NCBI RefSeq assembly: GCF_000621025.1
Contig: NZ_JHZJ01000011.1
Coordinates: forward strand, 1 to 64,000
Source: Brackiella oedipodis DSM 13743
GTDB taxonomy: Bacteria; Pseudomonadota; Gammaproteobacteria; Burkholderiales; Burkholderiaceae_B
Reading direction: 5' to 3'
Length of the DNA: 64,000 bases
Under the pieces are notes generated by a model that saw only the letters and a program-made list of their open reading frames with translations, had not been told where the DNA came from and made no database searches. A program made the translations under genes and the position numbers. Shown here piece after piece: positions 47,041 through 57,410 of the stretch; the stretch's first letter is position 1, and the number at the start of each line of letters is the position of its first letter.

Positions 47041-48237
47041 ATGAAAAAAGAATATCAATTACTCACTCGTTTGCAACATCTTGGCACAGCGCCACTCGAT
47101 GAAAACCACCCGTCGGCCCCTGTGCCTTTGCCGGCGATGCGTACCAGTACGGTTCGCTTCAATAGCCTAAAGGATCTCGAGAAAGCCAATGGCCTCAAAG
47201 CGCAAGGTCAGCGCGTCGTCAGCTACGGTCGCATGGGCATGGATACGCATCATGAACTTGAAAAAGTATTTTGCGCCCTTGAAGGTGCCGATAGAGCCTT
47301 TTTAGCCTCTTCTGGGGTGGGGGCAATTTGCATGACGTTATTTTCTTTATTGAGTCAGGGTGATCATTTTGTCGCGACTGATAATGTGTATGGACCCGTT
47401 CGAGAGGTCAGCGAAATTGTATTGTCGCGCATGGGCATTACTGTGGATTTTTGTCCAGGCAATGACTTGGCCGCCCTAGAAGCTGCCATTAAACCCGAAA
47501 CTAAGGTGCTTTATACCGAGTCGCCGGGCTCGTTATTGATGGAAACGCTAGACTTGCCCGCTCTAGCAAAATTAGCCAAAAAACATAATTTGATTTTGGT
47601 GGTGGATAACACCTGGGGTTCAGGCTGGATTTATAAGCCATTACAGATGGGCGCCGATATCACCATTATTGCGGGTACTAAGTATATTGGTGGTCACTCT
47701 GATCTGATGATGGGGGCGGTCATGGTCAAAGGCAAAGAACTCAGCCAACAAATCATGAATAACCAATATGCCATGGGCTACTCGATCAGCGCTGATGATG
47801 CTTGGCTGGCTTTGCGTGGTGTGCGCACCTTAGCCATCCGACTTAAGCAGCATACTGAAAACGCCCTCAAGGTCTGCGACTTCTTTGCGCAGTTGGGTAT
47901 CACAAAACAGATTTACTTTCCCGCTTATGCTGGCGATAAGCGCCATGCGCTTTGGCAGCGCGATGCGACGGGAGGTAATGGTCTGATGTCGGTGGAACTC
48001 AAGATTAGTAATGAGCAAGCGCGCACATTTGTCGATGCGCTAGATTTATTTAGTATCGGTTTTTCTTGGGGCGGCTATGAGAGCCTAGTGCAGCTGGTAT
48101 GGACTAGCGCTCTTAAACAACATAGTTATTGGCAAGAAGACGATACACAGGTGTTACGTCTGCATATTGGCTTAGAAGATGTCAATGATTTAATTGCTGA
48201 CCTAAGCCAAGCTTTGCAAAAAGCAGGGGTTATCTAA
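47041..48237 (+). CDS. metC: Cystathionine beta-lyase
   Basis: PLP enzyme of the Cys/Met metabolism family that cleaves cystathionine to homocysteine. 398 residues. YGRMGMDTHHELEK, VLYTESPGSLLMET and the PLP lysine (Lys214) in AGTKYIGGHSDLMMG match the MetC subgroup, as does WLALRGVRTLAIRLKQH. AAGGATT precedes the ATG. Together with the YbdL-like aminotransferase it suggests active methionine metabolism, though the loci are not linked. Confidence 0.95.
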   Translation: MKKEYQLLTRLQHLGTAPLDENHPSAPVPLPAMRTSTVRFNSLKDLEKANGLKAQGQRVVSYGRMGMDTHHELEKVFCALEGADRAFLASSGVGAICMTLFSLLSQGDHFVATDNVYGPVREVSEIVLSRMGITVDFCPGNDLAALEAAIKPETKVLYTESPGSLLMETLDLPALAKLAKKHNLILVVDNTWGSGWIYKPLQMGADITIIAGTKYIGGHSDLMMGAVMVKGKELSQQIMNNQYAMGYSISADDAWLALRGVRTLAIRLKQHTENALKVCDFFAQLGITKQIYFPAYAGDKRHALWQRDATGGNGLMSVELKISNEQARTFVDALDLFSIGFSWGGYESLVQLVWTSALKQHSYWQEDDTQVLRLHIGLEDVNDLIADLSQALQKAGVI

Positions 48238-48311
48238 AGTCTTCAGTGCAGTCGCTTATGCGTGCTTAGCGGATTGTTTTGAAGCGAGTTGACAAAGACG
48301 ATCACAAAGCC

Positions 48312-48333
48312 ACGCGTAGGTGACGCGTAGGTG
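48312..48333 (+). repeat. 11-bp tandem duplication
   Basis: ACGCGTAGGTG occurs twice head-to-tail (48312-48322, 48323-48333) in the gap after metC. Confidence 0.9.
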
Positions 48334-48361
48334 AGTCAATCGTTGGATTCGCTAGGCACTT

Positions 48362-48391
48362 AAAAAGCCCTCAGGTATCGAGGGCTTTTTT
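48362..48391. terminator. Bidirectional terminator between metC and dsbA
   Basis: Stem AAAAAGCCCTC / GAGGGCTTTTTT with a 7-base loop in the convergent gap. Confidence 0.9.
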
Positions 48392-48478
48392 AATTCAGGT
48401 AAAGAATTGCTATAAAGCGGTTGCTGGCTATCGTTGATTCTCGACCTCAGCGCCTAGCATGACATATTCAGCCAACGC

Positions 48479-49105
48479 TTATTGGTCTTGGGCTTTTTGT
48501 ACCAAGGCTTGGACTTCTTCGAGCATTTGCGCATAGCCACCCGCCATGGCAGGAGAGGTGGCATATTTACCGTCGACCACAATGGTTGGTGTGGCATCGA
48601 TTTTGTAGCGATCGGTGATTTCACGTGCTTGCTTGATTTTGGTGCTGACACCAAAAGAATCGAATACAGATTCGGCTTTGGCTTTGTCGACTCCCTGTTG
48701 AGCCAGCCAGTCAATGATGTCGTCACGCTTAAAGAGTTTTTTGTGCTCTTCGTGAATGGCTTTAAAGGCCTTGTCGTGAAGGTCTAAGCGATCTAGCACC
48801 ACAAGGGTGTAATACAGACGCTGCATATCCTCCATATTGACGTTCCAGCTCACAGGAACGGAGGTGAAATCCACCTTGTCGTCTTTTTGTTTGAGGAATT
48901 TATCAACAAAGGGCTGAGATTGTGCACAATGTGGGCAGTTATAAGCAAAAAATTCTAGGACCTGAATATGACCATCAGCGCTATCGGTCGCAATCGGCGG
49001 CTCATAAGTGCTGAATTTTTCTTCTGCCGTCGCCACTTGACTAAGACTTAACAAACTCATAGAAAAAGCGCCCGTGAGCAGGATTTTTTTGAGGAATGGT
49101 GTCAT
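48479..49105 (-). CDS. dsbA: Thiol:disulfide interchange protein DsbA
   Basis: Periplasmic oxidase that introduces disulfides. 208 residues from the ATG at 49105 (AAGGG upstream). The signal peptide ends ATA (about 25-27), the active site is CPHC at residues 57-60 and the cis-Pro loop is in ATPTIVVDGKY. The open frame runs 36 bases further upstream, judged untranslated. It follows the SPOR gene. Confidence 0.95.
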   Translation of the reverse strand: MTPFLKKILLTGAFSMSLLSLSQVATAEEKFSTYEPPIATDSADGHIQVLEFFAYNCPHCAQSQPFVDKFLKQKDDKVDFTSVPVSWNVNMEDMQRLYYTLVVLDRLDLHDKAFKAIHEEHKKLFKRDDIIDWLAQQGVDKAKAESVFDSFGVSTKIKQAREITDRYKIDATPTIVVDGKYATSPAMAGGYAQMLEEVQALVQKAQDQ

Positions 49106-49269
49106 ATACGTACCCTTAAAAATGTTATTAAATGGTGGCACCGCTTAAGCGGTCAAACGCCATAAACGGTGCTGAGCTTAGAAAGTCAGCAAAAGCCGCT
49201 AAATTTTTGGCTAAATGAGCGTTGATAAAAGACAGCGGCGGTATCATTGATAGACATGATAGCGGCCAC

Positions 49270-50070
49270 TTAGTTCCCTATCACTTTGTACTTAATCTTT
49301 TGAGCCTTAAGTGCCTTAATGGCTTGTTGTAAGTCGGATTCAGCGGTGTAAGGACCCAACAAGACGCGGCTGACGGCTTTGTTATTGAGCGAACCATGCT
49401 CAATATTAATTTGAGAAAAGCCATTGAGTAGCAACTGCGCCTGGAAACTCTCGGCTTCTTGAGAGCTCTTAAAAACGCCTACTTGCAGTTGTTTGGGACT
49501 CGCGGCCGTGGCTTGTTTAAGATCGATGTGGCGCTGGTCAATGACTACCGCTGACTTTTGAGGGTCTTGGGAGTCAGCCGGCAGCGTATGAATTAACTTA
49601 GCAATCCCATCTTCAGCGGGTGCTGATTTTTTTGGGGCTTTTTTGGGAGCGCTCGTAGGCGCCTTTTGTTGCTGTAAAAACTGACCAATCGAATCCTCTG
49701 TGGCTTTGGGCGCCGAAGATGCACGACCCGCGTCATTTTGAGACGGGTTCACAGGCCTGTCATGCGGGGCATTGGGTTTGCTGCTACTGCCAGCAGTAGT
49801 GGCAGGCGCTGTGTTAGGTTGCGGTGCCGGTACGCCATGACTTGGCTGCTCAGGTGGGTTAGCTTGTCCTGATGGTTTTGGTGCTGGGCGTTGAGTAGGT
49901 CCCGAAGCAGGCAAAAACGGTCCTGTACGCTCATTGCGACCATAAAGATAATAGAGCACCGCAGCAATCAGCAAGCCCAGCAATAAGCCGAGTAATAAGG
50001 TTTTGAAGCTAGAGCCCTTGCTAGTTTTTTTGCTGGGGCTGCGGCGACGAGTAGATTTTTTGGTGGCCAT
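49270..50070 (-). CDS. SPOR-domain membrane protein (FtsN-like)
   Basis: Bitopic inner-membrane protein of 266 residues. It has a cytoplasmic basic tail, one membrane span (about 23-43), a long periplasmic Pro/Ala/Ser-rich linker and a C-terminal SPOR domain (about 190-265; VGVFKSSQEAESFQAQLLLNGF...RVLLGPY). SPOR domains bind denuded septal peptidoglycan, so a cell-division role is likely. It starts 15 bases after argS; an argS-SPOR-dsbA order is common in this order of bacteria. Confidence 0.92.
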   Translation of the reverse strand: MATKKSTRRRSPSKKTSKGSSFKTLLLGLLLGLLIAAVLYYLYGRNERTGPFLPASGPTQRPAPKPSGQANPPEQPSHGVPAPQPNTAPATTAGSSSKPNAPHDRPVNPSQNDAGRASSAPKATEDSIGQFLQQQKAPTSAPKKAPKKSAPAEDGIAKLIHTLPADSQDPQKSAVVIDQRHIDLKQATAASPKQLQVGVFKSSQEAESFQAQLLLNGFSQINIEHGSLNNKAVSRVLLGPYTAESDLQQAIKALKAQKIKYKVIGN

Positions 50071-50085
50071 GAAATACCTGTTAAA

Positions 50086-51774
50086 TTACATTTGTTCAGG
50101 AGCGCTAACCCCCAGAAGATTAAGACCATTGGCTAATACTTGACGCGAAGCATCGGCTAAGGCTAGACGCGCAAGACGTAGCGCATCATCTTCGACGATG
50201 ATGCGTTGATCGTTATACCATGCATGAAAATCAGCGGCGCAATCGAGTAACCAAAAGGCAATGTGATGCGGAGCAAGTTCCTGAGCCGCCGTTTGGATGA
50301 GCGAAGGCAATTCGGCAAGACGTTTGAGAAGGTTGATTTCGCTGTTGGCGGTAAGCAATGAAAGATCTGCCTGTGACCATGCGGCGGCATCCGCTTGGCA
50401 GTCCCGCAGAATCTTACAAATTCGCGCATGGGCATATTGCACATAGTAAACAGGATTCTCTTCACTCTTAGAAAGAGCAAGATCGATATCAAACACAAAC
50501 TCGGTATCGGCGCGACGCTGGATCAAGAAGAAGCGCACAGCGTCTTGTCCTACCCAGTCAATTAAATCGCGCATGGTGACATAACTTCCTGCCCGTTTGG
50601 ATATTTTGACTTCTTGACCACCCTTGGTGACTTTGACCATTTTGTGCAAAATATAAGATGGATAGGTTTTTGGAATACCGATTTCTAGGCCTTGCAGGCC
50701 TGCGCGAACACGCGCGACCGTACCATGATGATCACTACCCTGAATATTGATGGCGTGATGATAACCGCGCTGCCATTTGGTGAGGTGGTAAGCCACATCT
50801 GGCACAAAATACGTGTAGCCGCCATCGGTTTTGCGCATCACACGGTCTTTGTCATCGCCAGTGCCAAGCTCGGTAGTTTTGAGCCAGAGTGCGTTGTCTT
50901 TTTCATAGACATAACCATTTTGGGTTAGCGTCTGCACTACTTGTTCGACTAGCCCATCGCTGTATAGCGAACTTTCTAGATAGTAACGATCAAATTGCAG
51001 ATTAAAGGCTTTGAGGTCCATATCTTGCTCGCGGCGCAGGTAGGCGACCGCAAAACGTCGTATGTCCTCAATGTTGTCCGTATTGCCGCTGGCCGTGATC
51101 GACTGGTCGTCGGCGTTGACAGTAGCTTTTTGTTTGAATTGTTCGGCTATTTCTTGAATGTATTCACCACGATAGCCGTCAGCAGGGTAATGGGCATCAT
51201 CCGGCTGGATTCCTTGTAAACGTGCCTGGACACTTAAGGCGAGGTTGTCAATCTGATTACCCGCATCGTTGTAGTAGTACTCCCTGTGAACCTGAGCCCC
51301 CGTAGCGGTAAATAAATTACAAATACAATCACCTAAAGCGGCTTGGCGCGCATGGCCCACATGGAGCGGCCCAGTTGGATTGGCAGAAACGAATTCTACG
51401 ATTAATTTTTGTGGATTCAGTTGGCTATTGCCGTACTCCTGACCTTGTTCACGGATGACATTAATCACCTCTTGAATTACGTGCGCATGCAAACGTAAAT
51501 TAATAAACCCTGGACCGGCAATTTCTGCGTTTTGGATGAATTGTTGGCTCGCTTCACTGGCCATTAAATGCTGCACAATTTGCTCTGCTAAATCGCGCGG
51601 CTTAAGACCATTAGCTTTGGCCAATTGCATCGCTATATTACAAGCGATATCACCATGCGCCGCTTGTTTTGGACGCTCTAACTTAATATTAAAATCTGTT
51701 TGACATTGCGGCAGGCTTTGTTGAACCGCTTCACGTATAAAGTTGGAAAGTTGCTGCTGAAGCTGCAATAGCAT
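50086..51774 (-). CDS. argS: Arginyl-tRNA synthetase
   Basis: Class I synthetase of 562 residues. The HIGH motif appears as HVGHAR in [18 protein letters not shown], and the KMSK equivalent is the degenerate VKISKRAG, as in many ArgRS. The N-terminal additional domain and the C-terminal anticodon-binding DALRP domain are complete. First gene of the argS-SPOR unit. Confidence 0.97.
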   Translation of the reverse strand: MLLQLQQQLSNFIREAVQQSLPQCQTDFNIKLERPKQAAHGDIACNIAMQLAKANGLKPRDLAEQIVQHLMASEASQQFIQNAEIAGPGFINLRLHAHVIQEVINVIREQGQEYGNSQLNPQKLIVEFVSANPTGPLHVGHARQAALGDCICNLFTATGAQVHREYYYNDAGNQIDNLALSVQARLQGIQPDDAHYPADGYRGEYIQEIAEQFKQKATVNADDQSITASGNTDNIEDIRRFAVAYLRREQDMDLKAFNLQFDRYYLESSLYSDGLVEQVVQTLTQNGYVYEKDNALWLKTTELGTGDDKDRVMRKTDGGYTYFVPDVAYHLTKWQRGYHHAINIQGSDHHGTVARVRAGLQGLEIGIPKTYPSYILHKMVKVTKGGQEVKISKRAGSYVTMRDLIDWVGQDAVRFFLIQRRADTEFVFDIDLALSKSEENPVYYVQYAHARICKILRDCQADAAAWSQADLSLLTANSEINLLKRLAELPSLIQTAAQELAPHHIAFWLLDCAADFHAWYNDQRIIVEDDALRLARLALADASRQVLANGLNLLGVSAPEQM

Positions 51775-51818
51775 TGTGAATCTCTCTTAGTGGTGGCAAA
51801 ACAAATACATAAAAGCCA

Positions 51819-51864
51819 GCACCTATCGCAAAGCATAGCGATACTATGCAGTGACAATAGGTGC
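51819..51864 (-). terminator. Nested stem-loop downstream of the RHS gene
   Basis: Outer arms GCACCTAT (51819-51826) / ATAGGTGC (51857-51864) enclose an inner hairpin GCATAG / CTATGC (51833-51849). Leftward it is followed by a short T-rich tract. It is the only plausible terminator between the RHS gene and argS. Confidence 0.5.
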
Positions 51865-51904
51865 AAAAAAATGAAATTTGGAAAAAAGGCCTAAGCTTTG
51901 CCCA

Positions 51905-54900
51905 TCAATGAATGTCTAAACCTTGATTATAAGTGAACTTAAGACCGCTTTTCCAATGGAGCTTATGCTCTAAGTAATTTACGTAGTCTTGGGCATTGAT
52001 CAGGGCGCGGGCGCTTTTGGACAATACGCCCACTTGTCTGAGTACATAAACAGATGCCTCTACCATCTTTACAGGCGTAGCAGTTGCTAAACCCATATAT
52101 TTGTCACCTATAAAGTGATTATCTGGCACAAATGCCTTGACGAAAGTAGAAACATTTCTGCGTTCGAACTTACCCAGCTGCTTGTCCTTATACTGTAGTT
52201 TTGACTTAAAAGTTCTCAATTTAACGTATCTACCCACGTCGCGGTCATAGTAATAGTGTCTTAGGTAATAAGAAACTGCTTTCGTCCACCGTGGAACCAT
52301 ATAAGGGTGAAAGGGCGGTATTAGTTCAGCCGCGTTGTATAAAGCGTTTACAGGATCCCTTAGAAAACTTTTTGGTATGCTACCCCCTTCATTCCAGGTT
52401 TCGATATTTCGATCATAGTAGATCTCACCAAAATCTTCCTCTAGTTGTTTAGTCCAATCTAAATGGGCAAAGGGATGCTGTACAGTATCTAAGTGCCATT
52501 TAGCCGAACTACTGAGATCCTTTAGATTGACGCCTGCCAAACGCGCTTGACTATAGACCCAATTGAGCGGAATATTGCCTAAATCACTACTAGGCTTAGC
52601 GATAGTCGCTGAAGTTTGAGCATCGTCGTGAGTCCTCTCTGCGCTGACATTACGCATCGTACTGTATTTCTCGCACGGTTGAGCTTTTGCGCCGTCTGGC
52701 CTCTCCAGACTTTCTTTGCAAGTAAACCGAAACCAGTTATCACTGTTATTGAGATTGCTCGAGGCTGAGAGTACCAAACTGTTTTGGTCTTTTTTTGCAT
52801 ACAGTTGCTGATAAGTAGTGTTCAGGTCATCATCAAAGAGCGTTCCCCCAATATCAGAGTGCGATCCAATAAAAGGCACTTCCTTGACATTTTTATATTG
52901 AGAAAGCCCCGTGACGGGAAATGTTGTGCGAAATTCATGCAGAGCTACAGCATGAGCCACACTTTTCCAGGCGGGCGCAACACGAAGATCATACAGATAG
53001 TTATGGGCACCTAAGGCTGCAAATTGAGCCACCGTATCAAATAAACCCATAAATCGCAGGTTAACGCAAGCTTGTATAGTTTGATCGGGGAACCATTCAC
53101 TTTCGTAAGTAAATAAGCCTTTATGTGTATAGTCAGCAATACGACTTGAGAATGCTAGACTCAGTGCTGCTCCCCGAGAAAATCCAAAAATGTCGATAGG
53201 AACCGTTTTTTTGGCGTCGGGCTTGCCTAAGTGACTGAGTTCTTGAATCAATTCATACCATTGTGCATTAAGAATATTGGATCCTGTAATAGCGACAAGC
53301 GAATCATACCATTTGAAGGGAGGATTGATCCAGTACTCGTCAAATTCACGTTTGGAGGAGGCAAGTTTGTCTGCTTTGTCGGCATCATAATGTGGATGTA
53401 TCGCTTCTTCTGTCCCCGGTCCAGCATGATAGTGGACAGGACCGTCATTGTATAAGGTCATGAGTTTGTAGGGGTTACTTTCACTTTCAGGCGTATTGCT
53501 CGTACCGTCAAAAACAAACAATAATAGACCCAGCGGATCGATGCGAGTCAATGGTCTTTGATCTGCATAGCCGTAAGGGCTAGTCGTCAGTTGGGGGCCC
53601 AGCGGATCTGTTTGCAAGTAATGCCCGGCCTGAGGATCATAATAGCGATAGGTGTTTTGGTGTAGACCGCTTTCAGCATCGAAATACTGACCAGGTAAGC
53701 GTAAGTTAAAGTCGATAGAGGCTTTTCTAATGTCAGCGTAACCAAAGGCATTCAGGTGCGCGAGCCAAACAATTTCTTGTTTAGCATTGCTTAGCATATA
53801 AGGTTGACCAATCATATTATTGTGAATATAAAAGATCTCTCCCTCGGGATTTTGGGTGTAATCCAACATGGCAATGGCCGTGACGCCATCATAAATATAG
53901 CGTCGAGTAATACGGGGTGACTCCGTAGTTGCTGGATTAAAGCTGGCTTCTGCCACTAATTGTTGGTCTACATAAAAAAACTGAGTTTCGCGGGCTTCTT
54001 GCTGTTTGGCTGTGCGTAGACCGAGGGCATTGTATAGATAGTGCACACTAGGTGAGCGCAATTCTGTTGGAGAAGCTGGTCGCGACGTGACGCTTTCGAG
54101 TAAACCACGACTGTTGTAATGCAAGTCGAATTTAGGCGTGGTCAGCGCAAGCCCTGTTTGGGTAAAGCGCGTATCATTCTCGAAAACATTGAGTCCTGAC
54201 TGATCGCCATTGAGACGCAGCAATAGCTGGCCATCGCGATCCCACTGATAGTAGCTCTCACGTCGCCCCTGAACCGCAGGACCATCACTGTGGATGCTGT
54301 GCAGTGAACCTTGGGGGGTGTAGTCAAAATCACGATGTACCGTCAGTTGAGCCAATGATTGTTGCCCTTCAATACGCTGTTCTTGGAGCAAACCCGTGAC
54401 GCTGTAGCGCCGTTTTTCTTGGTGTAAAACCGTGTATGGTCGTTGTGAGCGGATGCTGGACTCACTAGAGGACGCCGATGGCGCTAAAGGGTTCTGCATT
54501 TGTCGTAGCTCTAGGTGCTCACGATAGACGGGGGCGACTCGGCGCACCACTGAACTCGCGGGGTGCGTTTTTTGACTATGGAGTACAAGGTGGTTGCCAT
54601 ATTCAAAATTATTATTGCCTTTACGCCAAAGTTGCTGAGCTTGATGCCGCTGATTAAACCACGTGATTTGTTTGAGTTGTAGTGCTTGACGGTTCCTAGC
54701 GGTTTGGCCTAATGCTGAAGTCTGCGCTTTGGCCGCTTCGTATTCATACAAAAGGTATCCGCCCTCCGGCAGGTCATGGCGTAATTGCTTGTTGGCATAA
54801 TCAGGTCTAAAGGATTCTGTGATTTTTAGGGAAGGGGTATAGGCCTCAGCTTGACCATCTTTTGCCAGTGCATTCTGCAAAAAACGGATGGTTGTTTTTG

Positions 54901-56815
54901 TGAGTCGCCCCTTGGCTTGATCGAAATGAAACCGTTCGCTGCCTACTGAATCTCTCAGTAAAATTGTGGCTTCATCGATTTTTTGTAAATGAGCAGAAAA
55001 ATCAGGTGGCGCACCGGAGGCAGAAGCGCTAAAAGACTTAATGTCACCTTGCTTGTCGTAGGCAAAATTCTGACTATAACCGTCAGCGTTGTTAACCCGT
55101 TTGAGTAGAGGACCCGTAAATCGCTGCCATGTGCTAGCAGTGCTTGGCGTGGACCAGACTTCGGGATAAGCGTTGGCATCGAACTGTAGCGCTAGGCGTT
55201 GCCATGCGCCATACGGCAAGCTAAGTGCTTGCAAGCGCCCGAAGCGATCATGCGAAAAATATTGATCATCCCATTGTGTCAGTTGGCCGCGTTGATTGTA
55301 ACTAGCGTGCGTGCCAGGCTTAGGACATACCGGGCAAGCAGCGCCCTTAACGGATTCCAGCACATAGCGGTGATTAAGCCAACGATACTGGACCTGAGTG
55401 GTCGTCGATTTAAAAGGAGTGGCTGCTTCCAGTGCTTCCAGAGGTAATGAGTTTTGCTTGTCTTGAAATTTGGGTACGTAATAATAATGACTGCGAATGA
55501 GGGTCAGCCCCTCATCATCGGGTGCCAAAGGTGTCTTGCTATAGTCCAGGTCGGCTTTATAAATGAGATTGTTTTTGGGCTGAAGCACCATGATTTGTGT
55601 GACCTTGGCTCGATAGTGGGATCCGCTATCGTAACGCCAGAGATTAGTGATGGATGGGTGCTTTTGCCCAGGAGCTTGGTGCGCAATAGCGCTTAACAAA
55701 TAGGGATCATAGGGCGCGTGTTGCCTTGTTTGTGAAGCCTCTTTTTGGGGATCAAGGCCCGTGATAAGCGGCTTTATACGGTCTTTTTCGGCATACGTTG
55801 GCACTTGATAGCGGTATAAAAACTGCCATTGCTGGGGATTCTGAACGCGAATTAAGCGCGGTTCGATCGGACCTAGAGGCTTATGGTTGAGGACTGGCGA
55901 CAGAAAATCGTATTGGTAGCTAAATTGACCTACTGGACTTTGTACACTTACCAAACGCAGCTGCTTGGCGATTAATTGATAACTGAGTTCGAGACGTTCG
56001 CCATCCGCGCTATGGATAGCCGCAAGACGTCGTTGCGATGCAAGTGCTTGAAGTTCTTCATGGCTAAGATGACGAGTCTGATGACCATCGCGCACCCCGT
56101 CTAGCCCTTGTTCGTAACTAAATTCTAAACGGGGCCAAAGCGGATGTTCGTAGGCCACCAGTTCGCCTGCTCTATTAAAAATATGCTTTATCCCTTTGGC
56201 CTCTGACCAAATCCACTGGCCGCTGAGATCAAACTGAAGTTGGCTAGTACCATCTACACTTTGACTGCTTGTTTGGGTCGAACTAAAATCCTGAAAATCA
56301 ATGCGCGTGCCGTCATCATCCAAAATAAATGCTTGGTAATGGTATGTGGTTTTGTGACCTGTAGCCACAGGTTGAGCGCTGATATATAAGTGTCGGCTAT
56401 AACTATGGCGCCAGCCTGGTCCAAAAGGCTGGATTGACTGGCTTCGCGCTAATTGCTCAGTAATGAGGGCGGAGTTGTAATAGCGCTGCCATTCGAGACC
56501 CGAGCTCCTTAAAGGGAGATCATCCTCCCGTTGAAACTTATTGCCAGTGGCTAAATTCACGGGGTTGCCCGCCCCCAAATTTAGGCTCGGCCCCTCATCC
56601 TGACTATTGCAAGGATTACCGCTCTCACTGGGTACACAGTAGTCACCACTTATCTCGGTAGATACAGGTTCTTGAGCCATCAAGCTGCCAGGCAGCACAC
56701 TCAAACTAGTGAATAGACTGAGCCAAGCCTTCAGGCGCCACCTTGCAGCACGACGGTCTGGATATGGAGTTAGGAGAAAGTGTTTGTGAGGGCAAGAGCG
56801 GGTGATGTTGTGCAT
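51905..56815 (-). CDS. Secreted RHS-repeat protein with C-terminal DUF2235 (Tle-like) lipase domain
   Basis: A 1636-residue protein. The N-terminal Sec signal peptide has its hydrophobic core around 28-45 and cleavage probably after SLMA. Next come a DUF6531-like opening (NPVNLATGNKFQREDDLPL), many YD/RHS repeats and the RHS-core end YRYYDPQAGHYLQTDPLG...TRIDPLG near residue 1093. The last 540 residues are an alpha/beta-hydrolase of the DUF2235 family: VFDGTSN at its start, nucleophile elbow GFSRG near 1211, then GLFDTVAQF and IGSHSDIGG with the acid and histidine. In DUF2235 Tle1 effectors this domain is a phospholipase A. No VgrG, PAAR or immunity gene is adjacent. Export by Sec is unusual for T6SS-type effectors. 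Confidence 0.9.
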   Translation of the reverse strand: MHNITRSCPHKHFLLTPYPDRRAARWRLKAWLSLFTSLSVLPGSLMAQEPVSTEISGDYCVPSESGNPCNSQDEGPSLNLGAGNPVNLATGNKFQREDDLPLRSSGLEWQRYYNSALITEQLARSQSIQPFGPGWRHSYSRHLYISAQPVATGHKTTYHYQAFILDDDGTRIDFQDFSSTQTSSQSVDGTSQLQFDLSGQWIWSEAKGIKHIFNRAGELVAYEHPLWPRLEFSYEQGLDGVRDGHQTRHLSHEELQALASQRRLAAIHSADGERLELSYQLIAKQLRLVSVQSPVGQFSYQYDFLSPVLNHKPLGPIEPRLIRVQNPQQWQFLYRYQVPTYAEKDRIKPLITGLDPQKEASQTRQHAPYDPYLLSAIAHQAPGQKHPSITNLWRYDSGSHYRAKVTQIMVLQPKNNLIYKADLDYSKTPLAPDDEGLTLIRSHYYYVPKFQDKQNSLPLEALEAATPFKSTTTQVQYRWLNHRYVLESVKGAACPVCPKPGTHASYNQRGQLTQWDDQYFSHDRFGRLQALSLPYGAWQRLALQFDANAYPEVWSTPSTASTWQRFTGPLLKRVNNADGYSQNFAYDKQGDIKSFSASASGAPPDFSAHLQKIDEATILLRDSVGSERFHFDQAKGRLTKTTIRFLQNALAKDGQAEAYTPSLKITESFRPDYANKQLRHDLPEGGYLLYEYEAAKAQTSALGQTARNRQALQLKQITWFNQRHQAQQLWRKGNNNFEYGNHLVLHSQKTHPASSVVRRVAPVYREHLELRQMQNPLAPSASSSESSIRSQRPYTVLHQEKRRYSVTGLLQEQRIEGQQSLAQLTVHRDFDYTPQGSLHSIHSDGPAVQGRRESYYQWDRDGQLLLRLNGDQSGLNVFENDTRFTQTGLALTTPKFDLHYNSRGLLESVTSRPASPTELRSPSVHYLYNALGLRTAKQQEARETQFFYVDQQLVAEASFNPATTESPRITRRYIYDGVTAIAMLDYTQNPEGEIFYIHNNMIGQPYMLSNAKQEIVWLAHLNAFGYADIRKASIDFNLRLPGQYFDAESGLHQNTYRYYDPQAGHYLQTDPLGPQLTTSPYGYADQRPLTRIDPLGLLLFVFDGTSNTPESESNPYKLMTLYNDGPVHYHAGPGTEEAIHPHYDADKADKLASSKREFDEYWINPPFKWYDSLVAITGSNILNAQWYELIQELSHLGKPDAKKTVPIDIFGFSRGAALSLAFSSRIADYTHKGLFTYESEWFPDQTIQACVNLRFMGLFDTVAQFAALGAHNYLYDLRVAPAWKSVAHAVALHEFRTTFPVTGLSQYKNVKEVPFIGSHSDIGGTLFDDDLNTTYQQLYAKKDQNSLVLSASSNLNNSDNWFRFTCKESLERPDGAKAQPCEKYSTMRNVSAERTHDDAQTSATIAKPSSDLGNIPLNWVYSQARLAGVNLKDLSSSAKWHLDTVQHPFAHLDWTKQLEEDFGEIYYDRNIETWNEGGSIPKSFLRDPVNALYNAAELIPPFHPYMVPRWTKAVSYYLRHYYYDRDVGRYVKLRTFKSKLQYKDKQLGKFERRNVSTFVKAFVPDNHFIGDKYMGLATATPVKMVEASVYVLRQVGVLSKSARALINAQDYVNYLEHKLHWKSGLKFTYNQGLDIH

Positions 56816-57005
56816 AATTATTTGTTATAAAAGCTTTTAAAAAGCTTATTGTGCCCTTGCAACTCTGTTATACACTATCAGAGTGACAAAAATAGCCTAG
56901 GGTAGCGAAGGCTGGTATTCAAGCACAGCGGGTGTAGTCACTGATTTGACAAGCTAAAACCCTTGCTATAAATTTATTTATCTTAACCAATATGAGGCCT
57001 ATATA

Positions 57006-57371
57006 ATGATTGTGACCTTTAGCTCCAAAAACAGCGCAGACATCGTCATGCTTGATAAGCATGCCCTAGAGATCTTTAATATTATGGGTCGAAATTATTC
57101 AGAAGTTCCCTCTGAAGGGGTCATTACTGTTGCGCAAATTCCAGAGGCCATTGCCAATATTGAAGCGGCCAGCGCCGAAGAAAAACCACAAGATGAGTCT
57201 TATGCAGCCCACGATCAGCGCGAAGAAGAACTCGATGAGAGCAATGCCGATAAGCACCCAATAGCGGAGCATGTAGGCGTTTCACGTCGCTCATGGCCTC
57301 TTTTACAAATGCTTGAAGTCGCCAAAACTCATGGTGATGATATTTTATTTTCTTGCGATCAAGGCTATTAA
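57006..57371 (+). CDS. DUF1840 domain-containing protein
   Basis: 121-residue protein whose start, IVTFSSKNSADIVMLDKHALEIFNIMGR, and end, SRRSWPLLQMLEVAKTHGDDILF, match the DUF1840 family of betaproteobacteria. It is acidic in the middle, soluble and has no known function. It is divergent from the RHS gene and has its own terminator. There is no reason to regard it as the RHS immunity protein: it has no signal peptide and belongs to a conserved housekeeping-type family. Confidence 0.85.
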   Translation: MIVTFSSKNSADIVMLDKHALEIFNIMGRNYSEVPSEGVITVAQIPEAIANIEAASAEEKPQDESYAAHDQREEELDESNADKHPIAEHVGVSRRSWPLLQMLEVAKTHGDDILFSCDQGY

Positions 57372-57410
57372 ACCGCCAATCTCGGCTTAACACTCAGCCA
57401 GTTAAAGTCC

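Noticed and set aside
53231-53455. Plus-strand frame inside the RHS gene as a hidden immunity gene
   Set aside because: Antisense to the DUF2235 coding sequence, no start signals, composition of a shadow frame.
57006-57371. DUF1840 gene as immunity gene of the RHS-DUF2235 protein
   Set aside because: Divergent orientation, no signal peptide or lipobox, and it belongs to a family conserved without RHS genes.
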